Assembly: GCA_002382325.1 (NCBI GenBank)
Contig: DGAG01000008.1
Span: 58,294-122,293, forward strand
Origin: Epsilonproteobacteria bacterium UBA4036
GTDB lineage: Bacteria; Campylobacterota; Campylobacteria; Campylobacterales; Arcobacteraceae
Direction of reading: 5' to 3'
DNA: 64,000 nt
Under the pieces are notes generated by a model that saw only the letters and a list, made by a program, of their open reading frames with translations, did no database searches and was not told the origin of the DNA. Shown here piece after piece: positions 1 to 7,959 of the stretch. The translations under genes and the position numbers were made by a program. How positions within the stretch are numbered: position 1 is the first letter of the stretch; each line of letters begins with the position of its first letter.

Positions 1-184
1 TATCTTTATCAATGGATTTAATTTGAGTAATAGCAGTGGAAACATCTTCCACAAAATGTTTGGGCAAATGTTGAAAAATTTTAACGGTTGCCCCTTCGCC
101 TAAGAGTATGCAAAATGTTGCTACTCTTTCGACCATTGGCATGCCTTTTAAAATCTCTTTATAATCCTCGTCTAACATATCCAT
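1..184 (-). CDS. fliG: Flagellar motor switch protein FliG, N-terminal part (runs off the window)
   Basis: This is the start of a minus-strand gene whose first 61 codons are visible. The product begins MDMLDEDYKEIL and continues with ERVATFCILLGEG and FQHLPKHF, matching the N-terminal domain of FliG, the C-ring protein that binds the FliF tail and transmits torque from the stator. The start codon lies 3 bases after the fliF stop, as expected for genes of one operon whose products bind each other. An AAGGG sequence about 9 bases upstream, inside the end of fliF, is a plausible ribosome binding site. The torque-generating C-terminal domain is outside the window. The call rests on sequence resemblance plus the fliF neighbour. 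Confidence 0.85.
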   Translation of the reverse strand, partial: MDMLDEDYKEILKGMPMVERVATFCILLGEGATVKIFQHLPKHFVEDVSTAITQIKSIDKD

Positions 185-187
185 GTT

Positions 188-1936
188 TTATGCCCTTTTT
201 TGTTTTGCCGCTTCACGCAATTTAAATTTTGCATCACCTTCGGTTAAAAGCAATTCAATCATTGCGGCAATCTCTTCTGGTCGATCATTGATTTGTTTAT
301 CAATTTCATCCACTAAAACCTCATATTTTGCCGCAGCTTCTTCATCTAATCCTTCAATGTTATTTAACAATTGACTTCTAACTTTGGCTTTTAATCGCCC
401 ATGGGCCGTCTCTTGGTCAAATTGGTTTTCATAATCTTTAATAATTTGTCCATCGTCATCAACAATATTTCCATTTTGGTCAACTTTGTTTCCGTTATCA
501 TCTAAAACAATAATATCGTGTTTGGCAATAAATTTTTTATAAAAAACCAAAAGCAAAATGGCAGCAATAATATATTGAATGTATTCACTGAACTCTTTTA
601 AAATGGCTTTAATAAAAGAAACGGTGTCGGTTGTTTCATTAACATCAATCACCTGCCCATTGGCATCAACCATTACGCCAGCGCCAGGTGTCGTGGCTTG
701 TGTTAAAAACTTAAAATCTTTAACAGTAATTTGATCCCCTCTTTTTTGATTGTATCCAATTGTATCTTGTACCACAGATGCAATTGACGTCATATAATCT
801 TCTTTATTTTCCACATCGGCTAAAACAGTTGAATCAAAAGTAACTGCGGCAGTGACTCGTTTAACTGAAGCAAATGCAGTATCTTCGTAATTAATAATTT
901 TTTTGGAAATCTCATAGTTAACAATATTTTTAAGCTCTTCTTTTGAACTGTTATTGGCACTGTTTCCATTGGTGTTGGTATTGTTTTCAATGTTGGATTG
1001 AACACCTGGTTCTCCTCCAATTTGAGTCTCTACCCCTTGTGAGTTCATGGTATTTTCAGTGATTTGTTGACTTCGTATGGTTCCTTCTGGTTCATACACT
1101 TCTTCATAAATGTCTCTTTTAATAAACTCTAAATCAACAGAAACTCTTGCAACCACTCTTCCCATACCTACAATGGGTTCTAAAAGTGCAATTATCTTAT
1201 TTTCATAATCTTTTTCTATCTCTTCTTTATACTTGTTTTGAGCTTTGACTCGAGTATTATCAATTTCATCTTTGGAGTGTTCAAGCAATGAACCATCTTG
1301 GTCAATAAGATTAATATTTGCAGGCGTTAAATCAGAAACCGCTGAAGAGATAAAATTTTTAATCCCATCAATTTGTTTTTGTGTTAAATAAATCCCTGGT
1401 TTTATGGTTAACACTGCTGATGCAGTAGGCAATGTTTTTCTTTGTGTAAAAACCGTATCTTTGGGAATAGCAATTTTAACACTGGCACGTAATACCCCCG
1501 ATAAAGACTCCAAAGAACGAGACAGTTCACCTTCAAGTGCTCGTAAATATTTAACTTTATTTTCAAAATTGGTTGTTCCCAAAGAGGACTTTTCGAAAAT
1601 TTCCCAACCTGTGTGTTTGTTGGTTGCCGCTTCACTTGTTACCAGCTTTATTTTAGCAATGTTAATAAACTCTTTACTGGTTTTAAGGGTTAACGTATTT
1701 CCTGAACCAATAACTAAAAAAGGAATACCCGAAGCCTCTAACTCACTGCTTGCTAGCATCACTTGATTTTTAGTCAAATTTGCAGCAATGGTATAGTTGA
1801 GTTTTTCATCTTGAGCTTTAATATTAGACCAAATCAGTAAGCCAACAAGCAAAACAAACAGAAGAGAAAATCCTCCTATGATAACTGCTCGTTGTGCAGC
1901 ATTTAAATTATTAATAAACTTAAGCAGTTGGTTCAT
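188..1936 (-). CDS. fliF: Flagellar MS-ring protein FliF
   Basis: This 582-residue protein forms the MS ring, the inner-membrane base of the flagellum that houses the export gate and carries the C ring. A first membrane segment lies at about residues 17-41 (rich in V, L, I after a short cytoplasmic tail). The ring-building YscJ/FliF region follows, then a Ser/Asn/Gly-rich stretch near residues 290-330. A second membrane segment lies near residues 448-468 (YIIAAILLLVFYKKFI), followed by an acidic cytoplasmic tail that would bind FliG. Length is normal for the family. The gene sits between flgB and fliG with short gaps. The start is an ATG with an AGGA about 10 bases upstream. Confidence 0.95.
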   Translation of the reverse strand: MNQLLKFINNLNAAQRAVIIGGFSLLFVLLVGLLIWSNIKAQDEKLNYTIAANLTKNQVMLASSELEASGIPFLVIGSGNTLTLKTSKEFINIAKIKLVTSEAATNKHTGWEIFEKSSLGTTNFENKVKYLRALEGELSRSLESLSGVLRASVKIAIPKDTVFTQRKTLPTASAVLTIKPGIYLTQKQIDGIKNFISSAVSDLTPANINLIDQDGSLLEHSKDEIDNTRVKAQNKYKEEIEKDYENKIIALLEPIVGMGRVVARVSVDLEFIKRDIYEEVYEPEGTIRSQQITENTMNSQGVETQIGGEPGVQSNIENNTNTNGNSANNSSKEELKNIVNYEISKKIINYEDTAFASVKRVTAAVTFDSTVLADVENKEDYMTSIASVVQDTIGYNQKRGDQITVKDFKFLTQATTPGAGVMVDANGQVIDVNETTDTVSFIKAILKEFSEYIQYIIAAILLLVFYKKFIAKHDIIVLDDNGNKVDQNGNIVDDDGQIIKDYENQFDQETAHGRLKAKVRSQLLNNIEGLDEEAAAKYEVLVDEIDKQINDRPEEIAAMIELLLTEGDAKFKLREAAKQKRA

Positions 1937-1951
1937 ATATGATAATTCCTA

Positions 1952-2353
1952 TTAATTTTTTGCCGATGAATCAATAATGGCTTTTAACCATTGTGAATCT
2001 TTTTTGATGGAAGCTTGTAATGCGTTAAATATTACGGTGTTTTTTGACATTTCACTGATTTGTTTGTCCAAGCTGACGTTATTTCCATCGTTTTGTTCCA
2101 ATAAATTTTGCACTTCAACAAGTTGTGGTCCTGTTGTTTTTGGATTTTCTAAATCAAAAGCAATATGTTTATGGTGTGTGGTTTTTAATTTTAAATCGTC
2201 ATTGGCTTGTTGTAATTCTTGTTCAAAAACCAACTCTTTTGTTTTATAATTTGGAGTATTAATATTGGCAATATTTCCAGAAATAACCTTTTGCCGTTCA
2301 CTTCGAAAACTTAAGTTGTCAAACAGTGTCGATGTTACATTACTGGGTTGCAT
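1952..2353 (-). CDS. flgB: Flagellar basal-body rod protein FlgB
   Basis: This 133-residue protein matches FlgB, the proximal rod subunit next to the MS ring. Its N-terminal helix carries the rod-protein pattern LFDNLSFRSERQKVISGNIA followed by NINTPNYKTKEL, the conserved NxANxxTPxYK signature of axial proteins. The middle is a variable loop, and the C-terminal helix (near residues 95-130) would pack against the N-terminal one. No cleavable signal is present, as expected for substrates of the flagellar export apparatus. An AAGGAGAG ribosome binding site sits a few bases before the ATG. FlgC and FliE, its usual neighbours, are not in this window. Confidence 0.93.
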   Translation of the reverse strand: MQPSNVTSTLFDNLSFRSERQKVISGNIANINTPNYKTKELVFEQELQQANDDLKLKTTHHKHIAFDLENPKTTGPQLVEVQNLLEQNDGNNVSLDKQISEMSKNTVIFNALQASIKKDSQWLKAIIDSSAKN

Positions 2354-2371
2354 TATCTCTCCTTATTCAAT

Positions 2372-3094
2372 TTATTTATTGGAACCAATTTTTTCAAGCA
2401 GCGCTGTACTCATTTCACCTAAACTTTGAATCGCTTTTTGTGACTGCTCAAATCGACGGTGTGCATCAATTAATGCCACCATAGTATTAACAGCATTGAC
2501 ATTAGACTTTTCAAGCGTTCCACTTAAAATATACTGCGTATTATCCTCAGCTAGGTTTTCCATTTCATTTTGATTGATGATGGTATAATTGTTATTTCCC
2601 ATTTTTTCCAAATTGTTAAAATTGGTTCTAACAACTCCAATTAAATTTGAAAACTCTTCTCCCTCTTCAATTTCTATGGGCTCATTTTGGGCAGACAACA
2701 CAGGAAGGTTTTCGCTCGTAACCAAAAGATTATCGACCACTTTAAAAGAGCCATCTCGAGTTAAAATCATCTCTCCATTGCTGTTTTGAACTTTAAAAAA
2801 GGTATCTTTATGTTTTAACGCAAAATCTAAGCCATTGCCTGTTTGAACAAGAGAACCTAACTCCTCATTGGTAAATTTTGAATCCAACTTGGGTACATTG
2901 TTATTAATGGTATTAAGTTTTGAAATCAAAGGAGAGTGTTTGTGAGCTTTTGTTAAATAGTTATTAAAAGTCCCTTCTGTCATGCTGGTTTGTTTATACC
3001 CATTGGTATTGGCATTGGCTAAATTATTGGAAAGCATATCAACTCGGTTTAACTGGTTAATCATGGCTGCTGCTAATGGGTAGTTTGAATTCAT
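2372..3094 (-). CDS. flgF: Flagellar basal-body rod protein, FlgF/FlgG family (probably FlgF)
   Basis: This 240-residue protein belongs to the FlgF/FlgG/FlgE axial family. The N-terminus has the rod signature LSNNLANANTNGYKQT (about residues 22-37). A middle region, GNGLDFALKHKDTFFKVQ, matches the conserved core 'G..lD.al.g.gfF.v' followed by LTRDGSF. The C-terminus ends in a helical segment with SNVNAVNTMVALIDAHRRFE, the standard C-terminal motif. A canonical FlgG is encoded divergently at 4624, so this shorter paralogue is best read as FlgF, the proximal rod subunit; some Campylobacter genomes call it FlgG2. The ATG is preceded by AAAGGAG. It lies between cheZ and flgB with gaps of about 18 bases. 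Confidence 0.85.
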   Translation of the reverse strand: MNSNYPLAAAMINQLNRVDMLSNNLANANTNGYKQTSMTEGTFNNYLTKAHKHSPLISKLNTINNNVPKLDSKFTNEELGSLVQTGNGLDFALKHKDTFFKVQNSNGEMILTRDGSFKVVDNLLVTSENLPVLSAQNEPIEIEEGEEFSNLIGVVRTNFNNLEKMGNNNYTIINQNEMENLAEDNTQYILSGTLEKSNVNAVNTMVALIDAHRRFEQSQKAIQSLGEMSTALLEKIGSNK

Positions 3095-3112
3095 GACCTT
3101 CTCCTTTATTGA

Positions 3113-4063
3113 TTATTTACTAAACTCTGCAATCAAAGCATCTAAATCTTCTGCTCCAACTAAATCTGAATTGCTGTCACCATGAATATGTTTAGCAACC
3201 GCAATCTCTTCATAATCGTCATCTTCTTCAAATAAGTTATTTAAATAGACCGTTAATTTTCGAATAACCGACATAACTCGCTCAATTTTTTGACGATTAA
3301 TATCATGAAACTGCATCAATTCCATTGCTTCAAATAAACGCATATCTTCTGCACTGATTCGATTGGCAATATCGCTGGTGATCTCTTTCATTGCTTGAGC
3401 TTCTTTAAGTCGTTCGTCAAAAACATTAATATTGGGAAATTTATTACTCAAAGCATTTAACAGTTCAATCTCTTTGTCAAGAAAAGAAACCATATTTTTA
3501 TTGCTTTTTTGAATTACGGCATTATCATCTAAAATAAAACTCAATACATCAAAAATTTGTCCGGCTTTTTCTTCACTGTCATTGGCGACTTCATTTAACT
3601 GGCTGACAACTTTTGTACTAGGTTCTGCAGGAAAAGGAAACTCCCCTTTTGTGATTTTCTTTTCTGTCCAATTTTTTGCTTTTTCAGTAAATTCAGCATC
3701 ATCATCACTGTTATCTTCTTCCAAAAACTCATTTGACTCTTCTGTCTCTTCTTCTAAATCGTTTTGACTTAACATATCCTCGTCATCACTGCTAATATCA
3801 TCGTCTTCCATATTATCAATTTCATTTAGTACTTCTGAAATATCATCTTTGACATCGGCATTTTTACTCTCGTTATCTTCAATTATCTCTTCTTCCTCAT
3901 TCGTTGAAGAGAGCAGTTTCGCAATATCATCTTCGCTCATTGATTGAGAGGGTGTATCCTCTTCAATACTCTCTTCTTCTGTTTCTTCACTGGAAGTAGA
4001 ATCCTCTTCTGGGACTTCAAGTCCGTTCATCAATGCTTCAATTTCTTCTTGACTCATACTCAT
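3113..4063 (-). CDS. cheZ: CheZ-type CheY-P phosphatase with added FliM-like N-terminal peptides
   Basis: The 316-residue product is very acidic over its first half and helical over its second. The C-terminal helical region carries MELMQFHDINRQKIERVM; its D-x-x-x-Q spacing matches the catalytic Asp and Gln of CheZ (DLTGQ in E. coli). The extreme C-terminus, EDLDALIAEFSK, resembles the CheY-binding tail of CheZ. The first residues, MSQEEIEALMNGLE, look like the CheY-binding N-terminus of FliM, and a second similar peptide, SMSEDDIAKLLSS, lies near residues 40-52. I chose the ATG at 4063 because AAAGGG lies 7 bases upstream; an in-frame TTG two codons earlier is less likely. The gene directly follows cheY, its expected substrate. 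Distant CheZ forms are known in Helicobacter. A truncated FliM is excluded because no FliM core follows. Confidence 0.75.
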   Translation of the reverse strand: MSMSQEEIEALMNGLEVPEEDSTSSEETEEESIEEDTPSQSMSEDDIAKLLSSTNEEEEIIEDNESKNADVKDDISEVLNEIDNMEDDDISSDDEDMLSQNDLEEETEESNEFLEEDNSDDDAEFTEKAKNWTEKKITKGEFPFPAEPSTKVVSQLNEVANDSEEKAGQIFDVLSFILDDNAVIQKSNKNMVSFLDKEIELLNALSNKFPNINVFDERLKEAQAMKEITSDIANRISAEDMRLFEAMELMQFHDINRQKIERVMSVIRKLTVYLNNLFEEDDDYEEIAVAKHIHGDSNSDLVGAEDLDALIAEFSK

Positions 4064-4087
4064 TGTCAAACCCTTTATTAACTTATA

Positions 4088-4456
4088 TTATTTTAAAACA
4101 CCGTCTAATTTTTCTTTTAGTATTTCTGCACTAAAGGGTTTAACAATGTAGTTATTAACACCTGCTTTTAATGCGGTAATAACCTCACTTTTCCCACCCT
4201 CAGTAGTAATCATAATAATTGGAATACTTTGATGAGCCCCCTCACTTCTTACACGCTTTACCAGTTCTAAGCCGTTCATATTAGGCATGTTCCAATCCGT
4301 TAAAATAACATCATATTTTTTATTCGATAACTCTTTCCACGCTTTTAAACCATCCTCAGCTTCGTCAAAATCATCTTTAGTAAATCCCAGTTGCATTACA
4401 ACATTACCTATAATTCTTCTCATAGTAGAACTATCATCAACAATAAGAATTTTCAT
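4088..4456 (-). CDS. cheY: Chemotaxis response regulator CheY
   Basis: This 122-residue single-domain receiver protein carries the full CheY set: the acidic pair in ILIVDDSS, the phospho-acceptor Asp in DVILTDWNMP, the switch Thr in IIMITTEGG and the conserved Lys in YIVKPFS. When phosphorylated by CheA it would bind FliM and change flagellar rotation. No output domain follows. The start is the ATG at 4456, with AAGGG 8 bases upstream; an in-frame TTG 7 codons earlier would place that ribosome binding site inside the gene and is rejected. cheZ lies 24 bases downstream, pairing regulator and phosphatase. A TATAAT box 40 bases upstream suggests a promoter here. Confidence 0.96.
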   Translation of the reverse strand: MKILIVDDSSTMRRIIGNVVMQLGFTKDDFDEAEDGLKAWKELSNKKYDVILTDWNMPNMNGLELVKRVRSEGAHQSIPIIMITTEGGKSEVITALKAGVNNYIVKPFSAEILKEKLDGVLK

Positions 4457-4495
4457 CTTTGTACCCTTAGCAGTCAAATTAATAAAATTTGATAC

Positions 4496-4501
4496 ATTAT
4501 A
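4496..4501 (-). promoter_or_regulatory. Putative -10 box for the cheY-cheZ-flagellar run
   Basis: A perfect TATAAT on the minus strand lies about 40 bases upstream of the cheY ATG, within the 167-base divergent spacer shared with flgG. The spacer is very AT-rich and I see no clear -35 box, which is usual for housekeeping promoters in Campylobacterota. I see no sigma-54 GG-N10-GC pattern. Confidence 0.4.
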
Positions 4502-4580
4502 TTTAAATTGATTTAAATTTATACTTAATGATTTAAAAAAAATTGCATTATCTTTAATCTAACTTTAAAAGTTCTTTAAA

Positions 4581-4586
4581 TATAAT
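4581..4586 (+). promoter_or_regulatory. Putative -10 box for flgG
   Basis: A perfect TATAAT on the plus strand lies 38 bases before the flgG ATG. An AAGGA ribosome binding site follows at about 4614-4618. No convincing -35 box or sigma-54 motif is present, so this is a candidate only. Confidence 0.4.
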
Positions 4587-4623
4587 CTACAAATTATGAC
4601 AAGTCTATTAAGAAGGATTTAAA

Positions 4624-5412
4624 ATGATCAGAGGCTTATACACTGCTGCAACTGGAATGAATGCCCAACAGCATCAAATCGATGTTACGTCAAACAACAT
4701 TGCTAACGTAAACACCATAGGTTTTAAAAAAGATCGAGCGGAATTTCAAGATTTAATGTACGAATCTTTAAATTATACTGCAGGAAGAACATCTGAAACC
4801 ACTCTCAATCCTACAGGAATTGATGTGGGATTAGGAGTTCGGGTTTCTGGTATTCAAAAAAACTTTATCGAAGGGGACTTAAAACCCACGGGAAACCCCT
4901 TAGATATGGCAATTGAAGGAAAAGGTTTTTTCCAAATCACCCTTCCTAATGGTGAAACTGCCTACAGCCGAAATGGAGCTTTTAAATTGGATGAAGAAGG
5001 TGCTTTAGTTAATGGAAGTGGCTATCGCCTCGAACCAGAAATTGTAATTCCAACAACATTTACAGATATTTCTGTTGCCAAAGATGGAACCGTAACAGCC
5101 CTTGACCCCGTTACAGGAAACACTGAAGAATTGGGTCAAATTACCTTAACTGACTTTATAAATCCTGCAGGATTAAGTCCTTTAGGAGACTCTTTATTTC
5201 AAGCAACTACTGCCTCAGGTGACCCAATAGAAGGCATTGCCACTGAAGATGCTTTTGGTGGTATTCGACAAGCAATGATTGAATCCTCAAATGTTGCTTT
5301 AGTCAATGAAATGGTTGATTTAATTACTGCTCAAAGAGCGTATGAAGCTAACTCAAAATCAATATCGACAACAGATGATATGTTAGATATTGTTAACCGA
5401 TTAAAACGATAA
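4624..5412 (+). CDS. flgG: Flagellar distal rod protein FlgG
   Basis: The 262-residue product is a standard-length FlgG, the distal rod subunit that passes through the peptidoglycan and outer membrane. It begins MIRGLYTAATGMNAQQHQID and continues SNNIANVNTIGFKKDRAEFQ, both hallmark sequences. The core has GNPLDMAIEGKGFFQI and AYSRNGAFKLDEEG. The C-terminus has SSNVALVNEMVDLITAQRAY followed by a short helix ending near the stop, all typical. An AAGGA ribosome binding site sits 5 bases before the ATG. The gene is divergent from cheY and followed 12 bases later by a gene of unknown function, so the three plus-strand genes probably form one transcript. Confidence 0.97.
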   Translation: MIRGLYTAATGMNAQQHQIDVTSNNIANVNTIGFKKDRAEFQDLMYESLNYTAGRTSETTLNPTGIDVGLGVRVSGIQKNFIEGDLKPTGNPLDMAIEGKGFFQITLPNGETAYSRNGAFKLDEEGALVNGSGYRLEPEIVIPTTFTDISVAKDGTVTALDPVTGNTEELGQITLTDFINPAGLSPLGDSLFQATTASGDPIEGIATEDAFGGIRQAMIESSNVALVNEMVDLITAQRAYEANSKSISTTDDMLDIVNRLKR

Positions 5413-5424
5413 TAATCCGTTAAA

Positions 5425-5862
5425 ATGAGTTTAGAAGAACTTAAACGTATTCGTAAAGAGAACATTCTTAAACACAAAAAGAAGAAAAAAGAGTATTACT
5501 TAAAGAAAAAACTTGAGCAAAAACTCTCTTCAGGTGCTATAATAAAGCCTGAAATTGATTATGAAAAAGAGTTACGAGGCGATTTTTTTGCACAAACCAT
5601 TAAAGAGATTGCAAAAAAACAAAAATCGCATGTTGATAGCCGAAAAGAAAAGATCATTGAAAAGCTGGTTGCCTATAAAGAGCAAAAGCAAAAATACTAT
5701 GAACAAAACAGAGAAAAAAGGTTACAATATGACAAAGTTTATCGTGACAAAAAGAAAGAAAAACTAAAAGCCTACCGAAAAGAGTATTACGAAAAGAACA
5801 AAGAAGCAATTTTACAAAAGCAAAAAGAAAAAAGAAAATTAAAGAGTTCAAATGGCAAATGA
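5425..5862 (+). CDS. Highly charged Lys/Glu-rich protein of unknown function
   Basis: I do not recognise this 145-residue protein. It is dominated by Lys, Glu, Arg, Gln and Tyr, with long runs such as KHKKKKKEYYLKKKLEQK and repeated YYEKNKE-type units, and should be mostly helical or coiled coil. No signal peptide, membrane segment or cysteine pair is visible. It starts 12 bases after flgG with no clear ribosome binding site, so translation may be coupled, and its end overlaps the next gene by 11 bases. The tight spacing argues that it is a real gene and is made together with FlgG and the following membrane protein. A flagellar link is inference from position only. Confidence 0.65.
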   Translation: MSLEELKRIRKENILKHKKKKKEYYLKKKLEQKLSSGAIIKPEIDYEKELRGDFFAQTIKEIAKKQKSHVDSRKEKIIEKLVAYKEQKQKYYEQNREKRLQYDKVYRDKKKEKLKAYRKEYYEKNKEAILQKQKEKRKLKSSNGK

Positions 5863-6913
5863 TATAGAAAACAAAGAAAATGAAACAGATGATGACAGCA
5901 TCAATATTGATGACATTGAAGGCTTAGAAAGAGATTTACCCTTAGATGAGGAGAACAAAAAACCTCAAAATGAGACGCCCAATGATGAGGAGGTTGAACC
6001 CCTTGAAATTTTACCTGAGGGAAAACTCAAAACAGCTAAAGATGTTGATGAGCCTGTAAATCATAAAGACGAACTTCAAAAAAGAAGTTTAAAAGAGAGA
6101 CTCAAAGAAGCAAAAAATATTCGAATATTACTGGTTGTTTTAGCTCTTCTAATTATTGCTATTCTTGCTTTTATTTATATGAGTACTTCTGAAAAACCCA
6201 TTGAAGAAAAACCTGTTGTGATGACAAAAAGTGAAGAGTTAGCTCCTTTAGAAACCTATGAATTTAAACTTGACCACATCAATGTTTCAAGACTCAATAA
6301 AAAATTAGAAAACCTCACAAAATATGAACTTTTGGGGATGACAGAAGAAGAGTATTTAAAAGAAGAAAAACTTAAAGCTCTTAGAAAAGCCCAAGAGGAA
6401 GAAGAACTTAAACTCAAATTAGAAAAAGAGGCATTAGAAAAAGAAGCATTGGAAAAAGCCAAAAAAGAAGAACTGGCTTTACAAGAAAAACTTAAACTCG
6501 AACAAGAAGCCCAACAAGCTCAACAAACCCAAGAAACTCAACAACCCATAGAAGAAACCAATACTGTGGAAAATGAAGCCATTGATACAGCCGTTACCCA
6601 AAACACTCAAGAAGTTATGCCCAATGAAGAAACAATAGAAGGTCACTCTTTTCTTAAGTTCATTCAAATTAATACCAATAAAAAAGTTATCTATAAATCG
6701 TACCTTAAAGAGTTAAAAGTCATCGATACTCGTATTCATGCTTGTCGAAACATTAACAATATCATTGAAGTGTTTATTGGCCCTTTAAATGAAGATGAAG
6801 CAAGTACAGAACTTATTGAAGCCGTTAAAAAATTGAATCTCTCAAAGAGTATTATGTTAATTGAGATAACAAAAGAAGAGTTTGCCAACCGATGTATGGT
6901 CTATGAAAATTAA
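5852..6913 (+). CDS. Single-pass membrane protein with charged coiled coil and SPOR-like C-terminal domain
   Basis: This 353-residue protein has an acidic cytoplasmic N-terminus (about residues 1-88) and one membrane segment near residues 89-112 (IRILLVVLALLIIAILAFIY). A long Glu/Lys/Leu helix with near-repeats such as KEALEKEALEKAKKEE follows (about 170-220), then a Gln/Thr-rich linker. The C-terminal domain (about 270-353) has IIEVFIGPLNEDEASTELIE, which resembles the end of a SPOR repeat, a module that binds peptidoglycan. A periplasmic C-terminus is therefore likely. It overlaps the preceding charged gene by 11 bases and converges on rimM with a 10-base gap. The domain call is by eye; the specific function is unknown. 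Confidence 0.65.
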   Translation: MANDIENKENETDDDSINIDDIEGLERDLPLDEENKKPQNETPNDEEVEPLEILPEGKLKTAKDVDEPVNHKDELQKRSLKERLKEAKNIRILLVVLALLIIAILAFIYMSTSEKPIEEKPVVMTKSEELAPLETYEFKLDHINVSRLNKKLENLTKYELLGMTEEEYLKEEKLKALRKAQEEEELKLKLEKEALEKEALEKAKKEELALQEKLKLEQEAQQAQQTQETQQPIEETNTVENEAIDTAVTQNTQEVMPNEETIEGHSFLKFIQINTNKKVIYKSYLKELKVIDTRIHACRNINNIIEVFIGPLNEDEASTELIEAVKKLNLSKSIMLIEITKEEFANRCMVYEN

Positions 6914-6923
6914 ATCGTTTATT

Positions 6924-7460
6924 TTATGAGTTCTCTAAAATAGCGAAGCAATCTTGAGTGTAAACTCTCTTTGACGCAACATCAATTTTAGTCACATACA
7001 ACTTTATATATGGGATTAAAAAAGTTTTAGGAAGACCTTTTTCTTGTAAATCTTTTGAAGTCTCTATTTCAAAGTAGTCACTGCTTGGAAGACGTTGAAT
7101 CTCTTTTATTTCACCCAAAACCATGTTATCATTGTCAACAATTTTGCAACCCATTAAATCAAACCAGAAAAATTCATTTTCTTTTAATGAACAGTTCTTT
7201 CGTGTTGCTTCTATTGTAGTAAAAAGTTGTTGGTTGATAAGTTTTTTTGCTTCATCAGGGGTATCAATAGCATCAAATTTTATTATACCTCTGTTGTGAT
7301 TGTAGCTTTTAACCACAAGGGTTAATCCTTTATTGGTAGTAAACGTAGCTTCTTTTTTAAATTGTTGGGGGAAATCTGACTCACTGTAAATTTTAAGTGA
7401 ACCATCTAATCCAACGGTTTTCCCCAACTTTGCTACATAAATTTTATCGTCCAATGCCAT
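6924..7460 (-). CDS. rimM: Ribosome maturation factor RimM
   Basis: This 178-residue protein matches RimM, which helps mature the 30S subunit by binding ribosomal protein S19. The N-terminal RimM domain begins KIYVAKLGKTVGLDGSLKIY, the usual 'vg.i....GlrGelkv' pattern. The C-terminal PRC-barrel part has ENEFFWFDLMGCKIVDND and ends with FLIPYIKLYVTKIDVASKR, matching the family's conserved LIP...V..vD pattern. The gene lies 2 bases after khpA, in the rpsP-khpA-rimM order found in many bacteria, where trmD often follows. Here the next gene is convergent, so trmD is absent from this locus. Confidence 0.95.
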   Translation of the reverse strand: MALDDKIYVAKLGKTVGLDGSLKIYSESDFPQQFKKEATFTTNKGLTLVVKSYNHNRGIIKFDAIDTPDEAKKLINQQLFTTIEATRKNCSLKENEFFWFDLMGCKIVDNDNMVLGEIKEIQRLPSSDYFEIETSKDLQEKGLPKTFLIPYIKLYVTKIDVASKRVYTQDCFAILENS

Positions 7461-7462
7461 TT

Positions 7463-7702
7463 CTATTTTGAAATCACTTGAATTTTATAAGAAATACCAT
7501 CTTTTGCTTTGCAGCCATTTGCCATGGTTTTAATTGCATTGATCATATTCCCGTTTTTTCCAATGAGTTTCCCAATATCTGCACTGTTTGCAGTAATGAT
7601 TATTTCGGCAAAAGTATCGTCAATAACATTCTTGCTAATGGCGATATCTTCTGGAAAACTAACAATAAGTTTTGCATAGTTTTCAATAAAATTAGTAATC
7701 AT
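7463..7702 (-). CDS. khpA: KH-domain RNA-binding protein KhpA
   Basis: The 79-residue product is a single KH domain. It contains the GxxG nucleic-acid loop as IGKLIGKNGNMINAIKTM, flanked by FAEIIITANSADIGK. KhpA-type proteins bind RNA, often with KhpB, and are commonly encoded between rpsP and rimM, as here. I chose the ATG at 7702 because it lies just after the rpsP stop and gives the normal family length. An in-frame TTG at 7756 would add 18 residues and overlap rpsP by 47 bases, which is unlikely. No strong ribosome binding site is visible, so translation may be coupled to rpsP. Confidence 0.92.
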   Translation of the reverse strand: MITNFIENYAKLIVSFPEDIAISKNVIDDTFAEIIITANSADIGKLIGKNGNMINAIKTMANGCKAKDGISYKIQVISK

Positions 7703-7709
7703 AATTACG

Positions 7710-7937
7710 TTATTTAGCTGCGAGCTTTTTAACTTTTTCGCTTGGTTGTGCACCAACGCTTAACCAATAGTTGTATCTCTCTTCATCAATTTTAAGAACT
7801 TTTGGTTCTGAAACTGGATTGTAATAACCAATTGATTCAATCCATCCTGAATCTCTTCTTTTTCTTGAATCTGTTACTACTATTCTGTAAAATGGTTTTT
7901 TGTTTCTTCCCATTCGTGTTAATCTAATCGCTGTCAT
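7710..7937 (-). CDS. rpsP: 30S ribosomal protein S16
   Basis: The 75-residue product is a full-length S16. It starts MTAIRLTRMGRNKKPFYRIV and continues TDSRKRRDSGWIESIGYYNP, the diagnostic S16 sequence. It is an assembly protein of the 30S subunit. The ATG is preceded by AAGGGAAAAT. It heads the rpsP-khpA-rimM run. An inverted repeat lies between it and ffh upstream, so it may be transcribed from ffh or from its own promoter. Confidence 0.98.
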   Translation of the reverse strand: MTAIRLTRMGRNKKPFYRIVVTDSRKRRDSGWIESIGYYNPVSEPKVLKIDEERYNYWLSVGAQPSEKVKKLAAK

Positions 7938-7959
7938 ATTTTCCCTTTTATTTTAATTT

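Noticed and set aside
3113..4069. FliM, from the N-terminal MSQEEIEALMNG peptide
   Set aside because: No FliM CheC-like core or C-terminal domain follows; the helical C-terminal half with D-x-x-x-Q and the DLDALIAEF tail fits CheZ better.
4457..4477. TTG start that would lengthen CheY by 7 residues
   Set aside because: The AAGGG ribosome binding site for the ATG at 4456 lies inside this extension, and CheY normally starts just before the DD motif.
6920..6942. TATTTTA/TAAAATA hairpin between convergent genes as a terminator
   Set aside because: The stem is only 7 A-T pairs and has no T-run on either side. It could be chance in AT-rich DNA.
7703..7756. TTG start that would lengthen KhpA by 18 residues
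   Set aside because: It overlaps rpsP by 47 bases and adds sequence that is unlike the KH family.
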